Positions 52,012-64,000 of a stretch of DNA of 64,000 nucleotides are shown piece by piece. The translations under genes and the position numbers were made by a program. Position 1 is the first letter of the stretch. Each line of letters starts with the position of its first letter. Location: positions 388,251,842 through 388,315,841 of the forward strand of contig NC_092877.1 of the NCBI RefSeq assembly GCF_028372415.1, written 5' to 3'. This DNA is from Notamacropus eugenii. Its lineage: Eukaryota > Chordata > Mammalia > Diprotodontia > Macropodidae. Under the pieces are notes generated by a model. It was given only the letters and a program-made list of their open reading frames with translations, did no database searches and had not been told where the DNA came from.

Positions 52012-55000
52012 TTAGCCAAGTGCAAACGAGGCCTGGAAGAGCACCTACAGCTTGGCTCACTGGGCTGCCACAGGGACAGCTGAACAGAGGCCTCTTGGGG
52101 CCTGGGAAGCAGGGCAGGCCACCCTCTGCAGTACCCAGATGAATAAAGCCTGTGAGGGGCCCAGAGTGAACTTGGGGGATTTCTGTCAGGGTTCCTAATG
52201 GCCTGGCCAGTGATACACCCTGCCCTGGTGGAGGAGAGCCTCAGCTGCAGGCCACCCTTTCCTTTGTGGGTGGCTGCACGTGCAAGGGCTGTGGGGGAGG
52301 AGGGGAAGGTGAGTCAACACAAAGGAGCAGCTGTGTCAGAGCGTGGGGTTAGGGGGGTGCAGACAGACCTGCTGGAGAATCTGCCCCATTGATAGGGGAG
52401 CAGACAATCAGCTCATCTCCACGTGGCAACAGCTCCCCCACCACATACCTCCCCCAGCAGGGCCAGGAGGCTGGGCTGGGCTGCAGGGAGAAGTTGACTG
52501 AAGCTAGCCTTGCTTCCAGGGAAACAGCTGGTCTCCCTACCCCTCAGTTCGTGGGTGGGACTGGGGGGGCCAGTTGGCATTCAGTCCATCTGTCTTTCCT
52601 AGGACTCACCACCAGCTGCCCCTCTCCCTCCCCAGGAGCCCCCACTGCCGGTACACCCCAGCTGAGGTTGTGGGCTGGAGGCAGATACCTTGGCTTTGCA
52701 TGAGAAGAAGTCCTACATGTTCTCTGCCACATAGGGACACACATGTGACAGCACAATCCCAGGCCCTTGAGGGGCCTCTGAGCAGAGGCAGGTCCTACCA
52801 CATCCTCCCCAGGCAAGGACGACAGGCAGCCTCCTCTGCTGAGGCCTTGGGGTAGGGGCTGCTGCTGCCCAGGCTTTCAGAACATGGCACTGGGCTCTCC
52901 AAGTGCCCAGCTTCCATGAGCCCTTCTGATGGTCCAAATCAGAACCCTCACATGAGGTCTTTATGTGGGGAACCTGACCAGGTGGCCCAGGACCCTTGAG
53001 CTGCACCAAACTGGCAAGCAGACGCCGAGGCCCAAAGAGGCCAAGGGATTGACAGCAGGCACACATCACTTGTCTACAGTTTTCCTTGATCACTGCACTG
53101 CTAGGACGTGAGCCCAAAAAGAGGACCTGGGGTACTAAGGGGTCCATTGAAAATACCAGACGAAGGAAGACAACCAGTCAGAGAAGGTGGGAATGCGAGG
53201 TAAGAGAGCCCCAGAAGCAAGGCGGATGCTGAGTTAAGCCTTGCACACCAGGCTGCCAAAGAGAGAGGAGGGGACCTAGCTGCTGGAGGATAGGCCCAGG
53301 ACAATTTGCACTGTTTGTTAATTCACTTGCTGTACTCATAAAAGACAAAGGTTTGGCGGTTGAATTTGTCCCTTTTGGAGAGTGCTTGACTACAGAGTTT
53401 TGGGATACTTGTTAAGTTGATAATCAAAAATGTTTCTAAAAAGTAGATGGTGCCTGAGACTAGGAGTCGGCTTGGAGGGGACTCTGGCAGGCTGCGGGCC
53501 AGGGATGGAGTAGCCCTGAGGACAGCTCTCCGTGGAGGAACTTCAAAGATAATAGTGCCACAAGACGCAGAGAGCAAGTGTCTTCCACACTCCAGATGGG
53601 TGTGCTTTCACTCTTGCTTCTTTTCTGTCAGGAAATGACAAACTTATAAAAGAGTGAGAGTTGGCATGGTTACAATGGCTATGTTGGGGGCATTTGTAAA
53701 AAGAAAAATGCAAAATCCTGACATCTATCCACCAAACTTAGCTGTCCAGAAAATCTGTTTGCTTCTTAGTCCTAGGGGCGGCTGAACAACCTTTGCTCCA
53801 GTACAGATGGAGGTAAGGGCCTGATCAGCTTCCTCACCAGGTGAGCTGGCCCCCAGCAGAGGCTGGGGAGGGGACTCTCCCTCATCAGAGACCTTTGACC
53901 AAAGGCAGCATGGACCCTTGTCTGGTATATTACGAGAGAGATTCTGGGGCAGTGGGGGGGGGGGGGGGAGGGGGCGCTGGATCAGACCAAATGGCCTTGG
54001 AAGTCCCTCTCCCAACTCTGGGAAAAGTTTATCCTCTTGCAGAAAACTTGGCTGTGGCCACGTTGCTTCTCAGACAAGACTGAGTTCATAACTTTGCTGG
54101 GCTCAGCTTGGGAAGCCCTCCTGGCAGAGCTGGAGGACCCCCACCAGGGAGATTACAACCCCGCTGGAGGACTCATTCTCAAAACACAAAAAAAGAACTA
54201 CCTGTTTATTCAAAAGAATGGTACCAGAGGTGGGGACAGAAGGGACCTGGACAGAGGGACAGACAGACAGACTTGTGCAAGCTCTGGCTTATAGATCCAG
54301 CAGACGCTGGAGAGGGCCAGGCCCAGGCACATGGGCCGGCCGGAGGAACAGGAACCCTCAGGAAACCAACAATGGGACAGGGAGAGTGGCAGTTTGGTTC
54401 TGTCTGCCCGTCCATTATAAAGAAAAGGAAATTGAGAGCTTCCACTGACTCATGGGATGCCTGGCCTGAGCTGCTTCTCCCCTTCAGGGGCACTTCCTGG
54501 GCCCTAGTCCTTTGAACCCAACCTTGCCCAGAGAGATTCCCATGGACCTTTTCCCATCAAGGCAGCTGCTCATCCTGGCTTTCCTAAGTTGGGGTGCCCA
54601 GAGTGGTCCAGAGTCCTCCAGATCAGGTTAGATTGGACAGTCCAGCTGTGCTCTCCCTGATCCTGGGCAGGCTGCAGCCCTCTGCCTGCAGCCTCAGGTA
54701 GGTGGAACGAATGTGAATGGCTGCCTTGTCACACTGTGGACTCCCAGGGAGCTGGAATCCCCAACTCTATTCTCCCCAAATCTTCTGGAGTCATTGCTTC
54801 CCCTACTGCTTGAATCTGAGTGGAAGAGTTTATCTTACATTTAATTGTATTTGACATGGTCTGAGACTTTGGCCCACTGAGGTTTTCTGGGCTTCTGACT
54901 CTACTGCCCAGGGGGTCATCCAATTCATTCTATGTGGATCCTGTGGGAGCTTTCAGGCAGGACCTGAGGTCTCAGGACCTGGCACCTAGGTCTATCAGGG

Positions 55001-55999
55001 GCTTTTGTAGGTGGACAGGTAAACTGAGGCACAGAAAAGGGAAGCAGCTTGCTTGAGGTCTGGGTCTAGCTGGGGTCCTTATTGGTGAGACAGAAGAGGA
55101 AGTGAGGGGCCATCTCTCTGTGGGCTGAGGTTTCCTCTCAGAGAAATAGTTGCCCGCCGTACCTGATCTCCTCCTCTTTTTCTCCATGACTGCCCCTAGA
55201 TAAGGAATGGGAATTTATGACAAAAAAAAAAGAAGAAAAACACCCACAGTGGACTTCAGAATTAGGCTTAGAAACTTGAATTTCTGGTTTCCCACAGGGC
55301 TGAGCCCTTAGTCATTCCTCCAGGTTAAGGGGATCCAAGAGGCAGGTGGGCCCTTTGCCCATGAGGCCCTGGCTCTGGAGCCTGAGGGGCTAGCCTTGAG
55401 GTTTGGTCTAGAGGTAACTCTGTGTGATCTGTGACCCTCCCTGGGCCTCAGTTTCCTGCTCTGTAAAATGATGGCCCCCAAGGTCCTCCTTCCTCACTTT
55501 CTCTCTAAGCTGACCAGCCAGAAGAGACCAGTCTCTTCCTCTCATGTCTACTATGAAAATATATCTGAGAAGAAAGGCAACTCTGGGGAACTTAGGATTG
55601 GGAAGGTCAAATCCCCCACCAATCAATAGGCTCTCACAGCTCTCCATCACCTCCAGGATCAGACGAGACCTTGGGCCAGCCAGGAATGCCCAGGAAAACA
55701 ATCCCGAGCCCCTCACTGGGACACTTAGAACCGTGAGCTGGAGCCAGAGCCCCACTTTCTCACCTTGGGCAAATGAGACCCAGGGAAGCTAAGAGTGTGT
55801 GCTCAGTCAAAGCCAGTCCCCCTCATTCCCAGAGCTTGCCAGCCTCCTCAGGCCATGGACTGAGCAGTTCATAATGTCTTGAATGACCTCACTGAAGGTG
55901 GCACAACCAGCAAGGGAGAGATCCTGGTGCTTGGGGTACAAACGGTGGGACCCCTGGGGTCAAAGGGAACGGATGCATGGGAAGAAGGGGAAAGGGAAA
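52012..55999. other. Region upstream of ITGAE, no gene recognised
   Basis: Searched on the minus strand for the missing ITGAE exon 2 (an FN-V/L-D start and a following GGAPF-like strand) without success. Contents seen: a poly-G run (53953-53962), a MIR fragment at 55420-55475, and isolated acceptor-like sequences near 52290 and 52480 (minus) with no homologous reading frame. Translated frames have no family features. Confidence 0.6.
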
Positions 56000-58930
56000 G
56001 GAAGAGTGGGGGAAATTATCTCACATAGAAGAAGCATGCAACATTGAAGGAGGAGATGAGGGTAGGAGGAGCAGGTGATACTTGAACCTCATCCGAACTA
56101 GTGCAAGGAGGAAAGAATGTACACATCCCCACAAAACACAGCTGGATAGAGAAATTCATCTTACCCAACAGGGAAGTAGGACAGGAAGGGGGCAAGAGTT
56201 GGGGAGGGGAGTGATGAGATGAGAAGGTGATAAAGATTTAAGGGGTGGTGGTGGTCAGAAGCAAAATGAAGGGGGGACAGTGTAGAAAAGAGAAGGATAA
56301 ACATAAAAGAGTAGGAGAGAGGGAAACACATAGTTTGTATTCATAATTGTGAGTGTAAATGGCATGAACTCACTCATAAAACAAAAGAGTATAGCAGAAT
56401 GGATTAGAAACCAGAATCCAAAAATATGTTGTTTACAAGAAGCACATTTGAAATAGGACACACACAGAGTTAAAATAAGGGCTTGGGGCAGAAGAAGTAA
56501 AAAAAGTAGAGGTAGCAATTATGATCTCAGACAAAGCAAAAACAAAACCAAAAACAGACCTAATTAAAAGAGATAATCAAAGAAACTACATTTTGCTCAA
56601 AGGTACCATAGACAATTAATATCAATACTAAACATATGTGTACAAAATGGCATAGTACCCAAATTCTTGAAGGAAAAATTAAAGGAGGAATAGCAAAACT
56701 ATGGCAGTGGGGACCTCAATTTACTCGTCTTAGAACTAGATAAATCTATCAAATAAAACAAGAAAGAAGTTAAGGAGATGAACAGAATTTTAGAAAAGTT
56801 AGATGAGAGACTACTGGAGAATGCTGAATGGGAATAAAAAGAAGTGTACCTTTCTCAGCTGAACATAGCCCTTTCACAAAAAAAAAAAAAAAATGACCAT
56901 GTATTAAGGCATTAAAAACCTCACAAACAAGTGGAAAAAAACAGAGAAATGGAGTATGTCTTTTTCTGACCACAATGCCATAAAATACATTTAAAAAGGG
57001 ACTTTCAATCACAGATTAAAAATTAATTTGGAAATTAAATAATCTTATCCTAAAGAATGAGTAGATGAAAGGACAAATCATAGAAGCAACAAATAATTTC
57101 ATTAAATATAATGATGACAATGAGAAAACATGCAAAAATGTGTGGGATGCCACCAAAGCAGTACTTAAAGGGAATTTTATATATCTCTAAACATATACAT
57201 CAACAAAAGAGAAAAAGAGCAGATCAATGATTTAGGCATGCAAAAGAACAGGAAAAAAAAATTAAAACCTAAATTAAACACCAGTAAAGAAATTCTGAAA
57301 ATGCAAGGAGATATTAATAAAACTGAACATCTAAAACAAAAACATGGAACTAATAAAACTAGGAGCTGGTTTTTATGAAAAAAAAAGACAAATACATGAA
57401 GTGCTGACTTACTTAATTTTACCAAAAAAAAAAAAAAAGAAGAAGAAGAAAACCAAATTACCAGTCTGAAAAATTAAAAGAGTGAACACAGTACCATTGA
57501 AGATGAAATTAAAGAAATTATTAGGAGCTATTTTGCCCAAAGATATGCTAATAAAATTTACTATCTAAATGAAATGGGTAAATATTTATGAAAATGTAAG
57601 TTGCCCATATTAACAAAAAAAAGTAAATAGAATAATTAGAAAACTTTATCTTAGAAAAAGAAATTAAATAAGACATAAAGAGCTCCCTAAGAAAAAAACC
57701 CAGAATCAGGTGGATTTAGAAGTGAGTTCTACTAAATGCTTAAAGTACAATTAATTCCAATACATAATTATTTGAATTATATAAACTGTTTTTTTCAAGA
57801 AAATAAATGAGTCCTACCAAATTCCTTCTACGATACAAATATGGTGCTGATACCTAAACCAGGGAGAGCAAAACCAGAGAAAGCTATAGACTATTTCCCT
57901 ATTGGATATTGATGCAAGAGTTTTAAATAAAGTACTGGCAAGAAGATTGTAGCAATATATCACAAAGATATTACCCTATGGCCAGCGGGGAGTCATACTA
58001 GGAATGCATGATGGTCCAATATTAGAAAAACTTTAAGCATAACTGACATATCAATAACAATGACAACAAAAATCATGTGATCACTTCAATAGGTGCAGAA
58101 AAGGCTTTTGCCAAAATACGACATATTAAAAACACTAGAAAGCATAAGAATAAATGGAGCCTTTCTTAAAGTGAGTAGTATCTATCTGAAGCCATCAGCA
58201 AGCATCATCTTTAATGGGGATAAACTAGATGCCTCTCCAATAAGTTCAGGTGTAAAATAAAGATGTTATTCAATTTTATTTTAGAAATGCTCACTGTAGC
58301 AATAAGATAAGAAAAAGAAACTTAAAGAATAAGAATAGGAAATAAGGAAACAAAACGATTGCTGTTAGCAAATGACATGATGGTATACTTAGGGAAACAA
58401 GTAAAAAACATTAAAACAATTAGCAACTTTAGCAAGTTGCAGGGTTTAAAACGAACCCTCACCAATCATCGGCATTTCTATTTCTTACCAACAAAACCCA
58501 GCAGGAAGAGATGGGAAGAGAAATTCCATTAAAAATAGCCACAGACAATATAAAGTACTTGGGATTCTACTGGCCTAGACAAACTCAGGAGTTCCATGAA
58601 CACAATGACAAAACACTTTTCACGCAGATACAGACAGATCTAAACAACTGGAGGAACAGTAACTGCTTGTGGGCAGGCTGAGCCAATATAAGAAGAATGA
58701 CACTTTATCTAGGGAGAAAACTGGTGAACTCTAAGTGCAGACTGACACATATGTATTTCTCACTTTTTAAAAAACAAGTAATGCAGAAAAATGTTTGCAT
58801 GACTTCATATGTATAATATATAATGAGTATTATGATTTTTGCCTTCTCAGTGGGTGGGGGAGGAAATGGAAGGAGGGAGAAGATCTAGAACTGACAATAA
58901 AAAGAAAATTGAATTTTAAAAAGTAAAATT
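56000..58930 (+). mobile_element. Decayed L1 LINE, plus strand
   Basis: Follows a marsupial L1 from ORF2 endonuclease (GCAGAATGGATTAGAAACCAGAATCC...ATGTTGTTTACAAGAAGCAC at 56393-56450) through reverse transcriptase sequence (GATGCAAGAGTTTTAAATAAAGTACTGGCAAG at about 57910; GCAGAAAAGGCTTTTGCC at about 58096; AATGGGGATAAACTAGATGCC at 58213) to a 3' end (CTTCTCAGTGGGTGGGGGAGGAAATGG... then A-rich). Multiple stops and indels; no intact ORF. The 3' part of ORF2 appears deleted near 58640-58770. Confidence 0.85.
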
Positions 58931-61019
58931 TTAAAAAGAAAAAAGAGAAAAGCAGCACACTCAAGGACTGTGACAACAGATCAGCACAAAAATGGAACGT
59001 TGTGTAAATGATGAGTGAGCATGGCCTCAAAGCGGAGGAGAGAGGACGGACCTCCTCTCCTTTTCAGTAGACGTGGGTGATCACAGCCTTGTACTTGGTC
59101 AGCATGGTGATGAGTTTGGTCAAACTGATTTTCCTTTGCTTTTTGTCCTTTGTTATGAGATGGACTGCTGGTATGGGAAGGGGGGCAGGGAAGAGATTTG
59201 AAAATGAAGATAATGTAAAAGCAAAAGATATCAATAATTTTTTAAAGAATTGACTCCACAAGTGCAAAGTGAGAGAGACCTAGTTAGACATTTGTCTGGA
59301 AAGGATCTGGGGGCTGCAAACTCAATATGACTCAACAATGTGAGGAGGCGGCACAAAACCCTAATGTGATCTAGGCTGAATTGAGGGAGAGGGAGGAAGG
59401 GAGGGAGACGGAGATAGACACAGACAGAGAGACAGAGAGAGGAGAGAAGAGAGCCCCTCTGAAGTCAGTCCTGGTCAGCAAGGGGGCCAGGTTCAGTTTT
59501 GGAGGCCGCATTCCAGAAGGAGCTGATAAGCTGGGGAGGCTCCAGAGGACACCATCTAGGATGGGGAAGGGTCTTGAAGGAACCGGTTATGTTTAGTCTA
59601 AACAACAAAAGGCTCAGGGAAAGGACCCAAGAGTAGTCTTCAAGGCTTTCCAGGGCTGCTCAGACTCAGTCCCATGAGCCATGATGTGGAAGACATGACC
59701 AAGAGGAGATTTAGTGTAGACTGATGCCAACTGAATATCTCTAGGGCTGAGGAAAGGCTGCTTCAGGCAGTAGTGAGGTCCCCATCATTGGAGGTCTCCA
59801 AATGGAGATAGGGAGTTTCATGATCAGAGACCTCGGAGGCCTGGGGGTCCTTTCCAACTCTTGGAGATTCTGCAGCACAGCCCCTGACTTGGCTCTGGGC
59901 TCTGCTTCCTCCTGGTCCTCACCTCCCAGGCACTCACTTCTGATTCCTGTCTCCATCATTGCATAGGGTGGCACTGTCCCCATTCTGACTGTTGAGCCCC
60001 AGCCTTTTCTCAGTTCTCTCCTCCTTAGCCCTTCAGCCTTTGGCACCACCCCCCAAACACACCTTGTCCTCTCGAGGCCTTTGTGACACCAGGGTCTCCT
60101 TCTACCTGTCTGACCCACCCTTCCCAGTCTGTGGGTGTGTCCCAAGGCTCTGTCCTGGGGGCCCCCTTCTCTCAAAGGGGTGGCCAGAGAATCAGAGGGT
60201 GCAGTAGGAGTGAGGGTGCCTATGGTCTGTGTCCCTCCAACTCACCAGGTGTGGCTGTTGTTCTTGTCCTGATGCAGTTGGACTTCTCTCACGTGGGGGC
60301 CCTGGCCACGGGCTGGAGGAGATGTGAGCCAAGTCCTCCTGATGTCTAGATTGAAACCTCTCAGGGACGTGAGCCCTGTAGGGATAGTGTTGGAAAAGCA
60401 ATGAGGAGGCAGGGCATCCTTTGGTCCCCACCCCCTATGTTCTTTCTAGACTACTCCTCACCCACTCTGGCCTTCAGGACCCTGCTGCCAGGAAGTAGGA
60501 AGGGGAGAAAGGGCCTGGATTTAGAGGTAGAGAGGCCTGGGTTAGGCTCTTAGCACTGACCCCTAGGAAGCAAATCCATCATGTCACTCCCTCAGCCCTG
60601 GTGTCCTCATCTGCGAATGGGAGGAGCAATCCTATTAGCCCCTAGCTCCTGAGTTGCCATGAGGACCACTCAGGATAAAAAAATCTAAAGCCCCCAAAGC
60701 CCTGTGGAAATGGCAGTGAGACTCATGCCAAGGCTGAGGCAGTGAGTGAGGCAGATGTTCTGAGGCAAGGCCTTCCGAGGGCTGGGCCCCAGCAGGGACC
60801 CATTGGTGCCCACTCCTCACTGGCCTCTCCTAGCAGTTTCCGCTGGGGCCTATGGCTCTTGCCTCACAGAGGGGAGCAAGGAGGGTGGACAGCTCCCTGA
60901 TCAGGAAGGTCAGCACAAAGGGTCTCCTGGGAACCAGAGGAGGCAAGAGTGAGGAGAGAAAGTGAAGGCCCCTAGGTCACTGATGCCAAGGCCACTTGCC
61001 TCTTCCATCATTTTAACCA
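58931..61019. other. Unassigned spacer between two L1 remnants
   Basis: No gene recognised. A SINE/MIR fragment lies at about 60500-60680 (CTCATCTGCGAATGGGAGGAGCAATCC). 59380-59450 is a GA-rich stretch. 59500-59850 contains phrases reminiscent of a decayed dispersed repeat. Confidence 0.55.
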
Positions 61020-61759
61020 ATCTGAGGGGTGGGAGAGGGCACCTCAGTGTTGTTTGAATGTGCATTTCTCTAATCAGCGATGATTTAGAGCATTTTTCAT
61101 AGGACTCGATATAGCTTTGGTTTCTCCTTCCAGAATCTTCCTGCTCATATCCTTTGACCATTTATTAATTAGGGAACGATTCATATTCTTGTAAATTTGA
61201 CAAAGTTCTTGTTCTATTTGAGATATGAGACCTTTATCAGAGAAACTGTCTGTAAACATTGTCCCCCAATTTTTCTGCTTTCCTTCTAATCTTGGCTATG
61301 TTGGTTTTATTTGTACAAAATCTTTATAATGTAATGTAACCAAATAAACCATTTAATATCTCACAAGGCTCTCTGTCTCTTGTTTATTCATAAATTCTTT
61401 AGTCCCTAAGTCTGGTAGGTAATATGTTCCACATTTGTCTAGTTTACTTGCAATCTTCCTTTATAACTAGGTCATGTATCCATTCTGAGCTTATCTTGAT
61501 AAATGGTGTAAGGTATTGGTTTATACCCAGTTTCTGCCAGACTGCTTTCTCAACAATTTTTACCAAATAGTGAGGTCTTATCCCACAAGTTTAAATCTTT
61601 GCATTTGTCAAGCACAGTTATTATAATCATTTGCTCCTATGATTTGTATGACTACTATGTTTTAATGATCTACCTTTATATTTCCTAGACAGCAGTAGAT
61701 AGTTTGGATAATTACCACCTTATTACACAGTTTAAGATCTGGTACTGCTAAAGCTCCTT

Positions 61760-61808
61760 TGTGTGTGTGTGTGTGTGTGTGTGTACGTGTGCGTGTGTGT
61801 GTGTATAC
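61760..61808. repeat. (TG)n microsatellite inside the L1 remnant
   Basis: An imperfect TG run of about 48 bp with two GTAC/GCG interruptions. Confidence 0.9.
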
Positions 61809-62119
61809 ATACACATGTATATATTGGATGTATTTCCTTGTTATTCTTGAGCTTTTGTTCTTCCAAATGAATTTTGTTATTATTTTTTCTAGGTCAATAA
61901 AACGATTTTTTGGTAATTTGAGATGGAATTGTAGAATTAGAAGATTAAAGTAGAATTGTCATTATTGTTGTTATTGGCTCTGCCCACCCATGAACAATGA
62001 ATATTTCTCCAAATTATTTAAATCTGACTTCATTTGTATAAAAAGTGTTTTATAATTATGTTCATGTAGTTTCTGGGTTTGTCCTGGCAGGTATATTCTC
62101 AGGTATTTTATGCTGTATA

Positions 62120-62505
62120 TAATTATTTTTTAAAATTTAATTAATTTATTTGTTTTCAATTTCACTTCCATAAGTTTTAAATTTTCTCCCCTTCCCTCTC
62201 CAAGATGGCATGCAATCATATATGGGTTCTACACATACATTCTTATTAAACACAGTTTGACATTAGTCAAGTTGCATAGAAGAATTAAAATGAATGGGAG
62301 AAATGATGAGAAAAACCAAACCAAACCAAGCCAAAACATAACACAAGAGATAATTGTCTGCTTCATTCTGTGTTCCAACTCCATAGTTCTTTCTCTGGAT
62401 GTGGACGGCACTTTGCCTGAAGAGTCCTTAGGGAATGTTTTAGGTCCTTGCATTGCTGTGAAGGGCTAAGTCTACCAGAAACTGTCCTCACACACTGTGG
62501 TTGTT
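62120..62505 (-). mobile_element. L1 3' end nested in an older L1
   Basis: The plus strand carries the antisense of the L1 3' terminus: TTTATTTGTTTTCAATTTC, CCAAGATGGCATGCAATC, TTCTTTCTCTGGATGTGGACGGC and TCCTTGCATTGCTGTGAAGGGCTAAGTC. Older ORF2 sequence resumes on both sides, so it is an insertion, beginning at a TTTTTTAAAA site. Confidence 0.7.
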
Positions 62506-64000
62506 ACTGTTGTTTATGATTATTTCAATAGGGTATCTCTTGCTATCTCTTCTTGCAGGGTTTTATTGGTGATCTATAATTTATGTAGGTTTATTTTATA
62601 TCTGCCACTTTGCTAAAAATTATTGTTTCAATTAACTCTTTAGTTGAATCTCTAGGATTTTCCAAGTATGTCATCATGTCATCTGAGATACTTTTGTTAC
62701 CTCACTATCCATTCTGATTCCCTCGATTTATTTTTCTTCTCTTATTTCTATTCCTAGCATTTCTAATACGGTGATGATTGGTGATTTAATTGGTGATAAT
62801 GGCGTCCTTGTTTCACTTCTGACCATATTGGGAAGGCTTCTAATTTATCATCATTATAAACACTGCTTGTTGATGGTTTTAGGTAAATGCTTCTGATCTT
62901 TTTAAGAAAAAAAAATCCATCTATACCTATTCTTTCAAGTGTTTTTGATAGGAATGAGTGTTGTATTTTGTCAAAAGCTTTTTCTGCATTTAGTGATCTA
63001 ATCATAAGATTTTTGTTATTTTGTTATTGATATAATCAATTATGCTATTGGTTTTCCTAACGTTTAACCATCCCTGCATTTCTGACATAAATCCCACTTA
63101 GTCACAATGCATAGTCTTTGTGACATATTGCTGCGGTCTCCTAGCTAGTGTTTTATTTAGGATTTTTACATCAATATTTATCAGTGAAATTGCTCTACAG
63201 TTTTCTTTCTCTGTTTTTGCTTTTCCTGGTCTAGGTATCAGTGTCATATTTGTTTCATAAAAGGAATTTAATAGGGTTCTTTCTTTGCCTACTATTCCAA
63301 ATAATTTATCAAATATTGGAATTGATTGATCTTTAAATATTTGGTAGAATTCACATGTAAATCCATCTGGTCCTGACACTTTTTTCTTAGGAAGTTCATT
63401 TATGGTCTGTTCAATTTCCTTTTCTAAAACAGGTGTATTTAGATATTCTATTTCCCCTTCTGCTAATCTAGGAAATTTAAATTTTTGTAAGTAGTCTTCC
63501 ATTTCACTTAAATTGTTAAATTTGTTGGCATATAATTGGACAAAATAACTCCTGATGAATGCTTTAATTTTATCTTCATTAGCTATTATTCACCTTTTTC
63601 ATTTTTGATACTAGTGATTTGGTTTTCTCCTCTCTTTTTAATCATATTAACCAATGGACTATCTATTTGACTGTTTTTTTTATTAAATGAACTCCTAATT
63701 TTATTTATTAATTCAATTATTTTCTTACATTCAATTTTATTATTCTCACTTTTAATTTTTAGGATTTTCAATTTGGTGTTTAATTGGGGATTTTTAACTT
63801 GTTCTTTCTCTAGTTTTTTTTAATTGCATGCCCAATACATTGATTTGCTCTTTCTCTATTTTATAGATGAAAGCATTTAGAGACATATATTTTTCTCTGA
63901 TTATTGATTTTTCTGCATCCCATAAATTTTGGTCTGTTGTCTCAGTATTGTCATTCTCTTTAATAAAATGACTTATTGTTCTTCAACCCATTCATTCTTT

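Larger units (their letters stand above)
61020..64000 (-). mobile_element. L1 LINE remnant, minus strand, running off the window
   Basis: ORF2 reverse transcriptase pieces are readable on the minus strand: 63502-63098 includes [20 protein letters not shown] and [19 protein letters not shown], and 63005-62763 includes NAEKAFDKIQHSFLSKTLER. The 3' side continues to about 61020 with interruptions. The reading frame is broken several times. A separate L1 3' end is inserted at about 62120-62505, and the 5' part lies beyond 64000. Confidence 0.85.

Noticed and set aside
52260-52520. Strong-looking minus-strand acceptors upstream of ITGAE that might mark exon 2
   Set aside because: Sequences after them show no FN-x-D or GGAPF-like integrin N-terminal homology in any frame.
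56040-56060. Minus-strand FNV peptide at 56.05 kb as ITGAE exon 2
   Set aside because: It lies at the L1 boundary, the following residues do not match, and there is a stop after about nine codons.
63098-63502. 134-codon reverse-transcriptase frame as a host gene
   Set aside because: Typical L1 ORF2 sequence within a broken element; not a domesticated gene on this evidence.

Overview
This is vertebrate nuclear DNA, almost certainly from a marsupial. The protein-coding exons are clearly mammalian but diverged from human. The repeat content is typical of marsupials: tRNA-derived SINEs with the 'gcagctaggtggc' head, RTE-tailed SINEs ending in the 'ggaaatggcaaacc' motif, L1 elements with the marsupial-type 3' end, and old L2, MIR and CR1/L3 fragments. 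I cannot name the species.

Gene order matches human 17p13.2: TAX1BP3 (minus, first coding exon only, 9-47), EMC6 (plus, 1181-1510), P2RX5 (minus, CDS 3209-15314, 12 exons), ITGAE (minus, CDS 28928-52011, 30 exons located) and HASPIN/GSG2 (plus, intronless, 31932-34013). HASPIN sits antisense inside the ITGAE intron between exons 26 and 27. Exon edges were set by hand from GT/AG sites, reading-phase continuity and remembered human homologues; every junction reported is phase-consistent.

Layout. 1-1540 is a GC-rich island with the divergent TAX1BP3/EMC6 promoter, a G-rich array in EMC6 intron 1, and the EMC6 coding exon. 2155-15400 is P2RX5 with MIR/SINE/L2-filled introns. 15.4-27.6 kb is intergenic, with simple repeats, an L2 copy, a CR1/L3-like fragment and several copies of one dispersed repeat family. 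27.6-28.9 kb holds L1 pieces that appear to supply the ITGAE poly(A) signal. 28.9-52.0 kb is ITGAE, with the HASPIN CpG-rich promoter and CDS at 31.6-34.0 kb. 52-64 kb has no recognisable gene and contains two large L1 remnants (56.0-58.9 kb plus strand, 61.0-64.0 kb minus strand, the latter carrying a nested L1 3' end).

The genes do not form one pathway: a PDZ adaptor, an ER membrane insertase subunit, an ATP-gated channel, the alpha chain of the E-cadherin-binding integrin alphaE-beta7, and the histone H3 Thr3 kinase. I found no new multi-gene system. The points most worth checking are an apparently missing ITGAE exon 2, a remodelled alphaE X domain, an intact P2RX5 exon 10 with a short lineage-specific tail, the HASPIN/ITGAE shared-promoter layout, and an L1-derived ITGAE 3' end.
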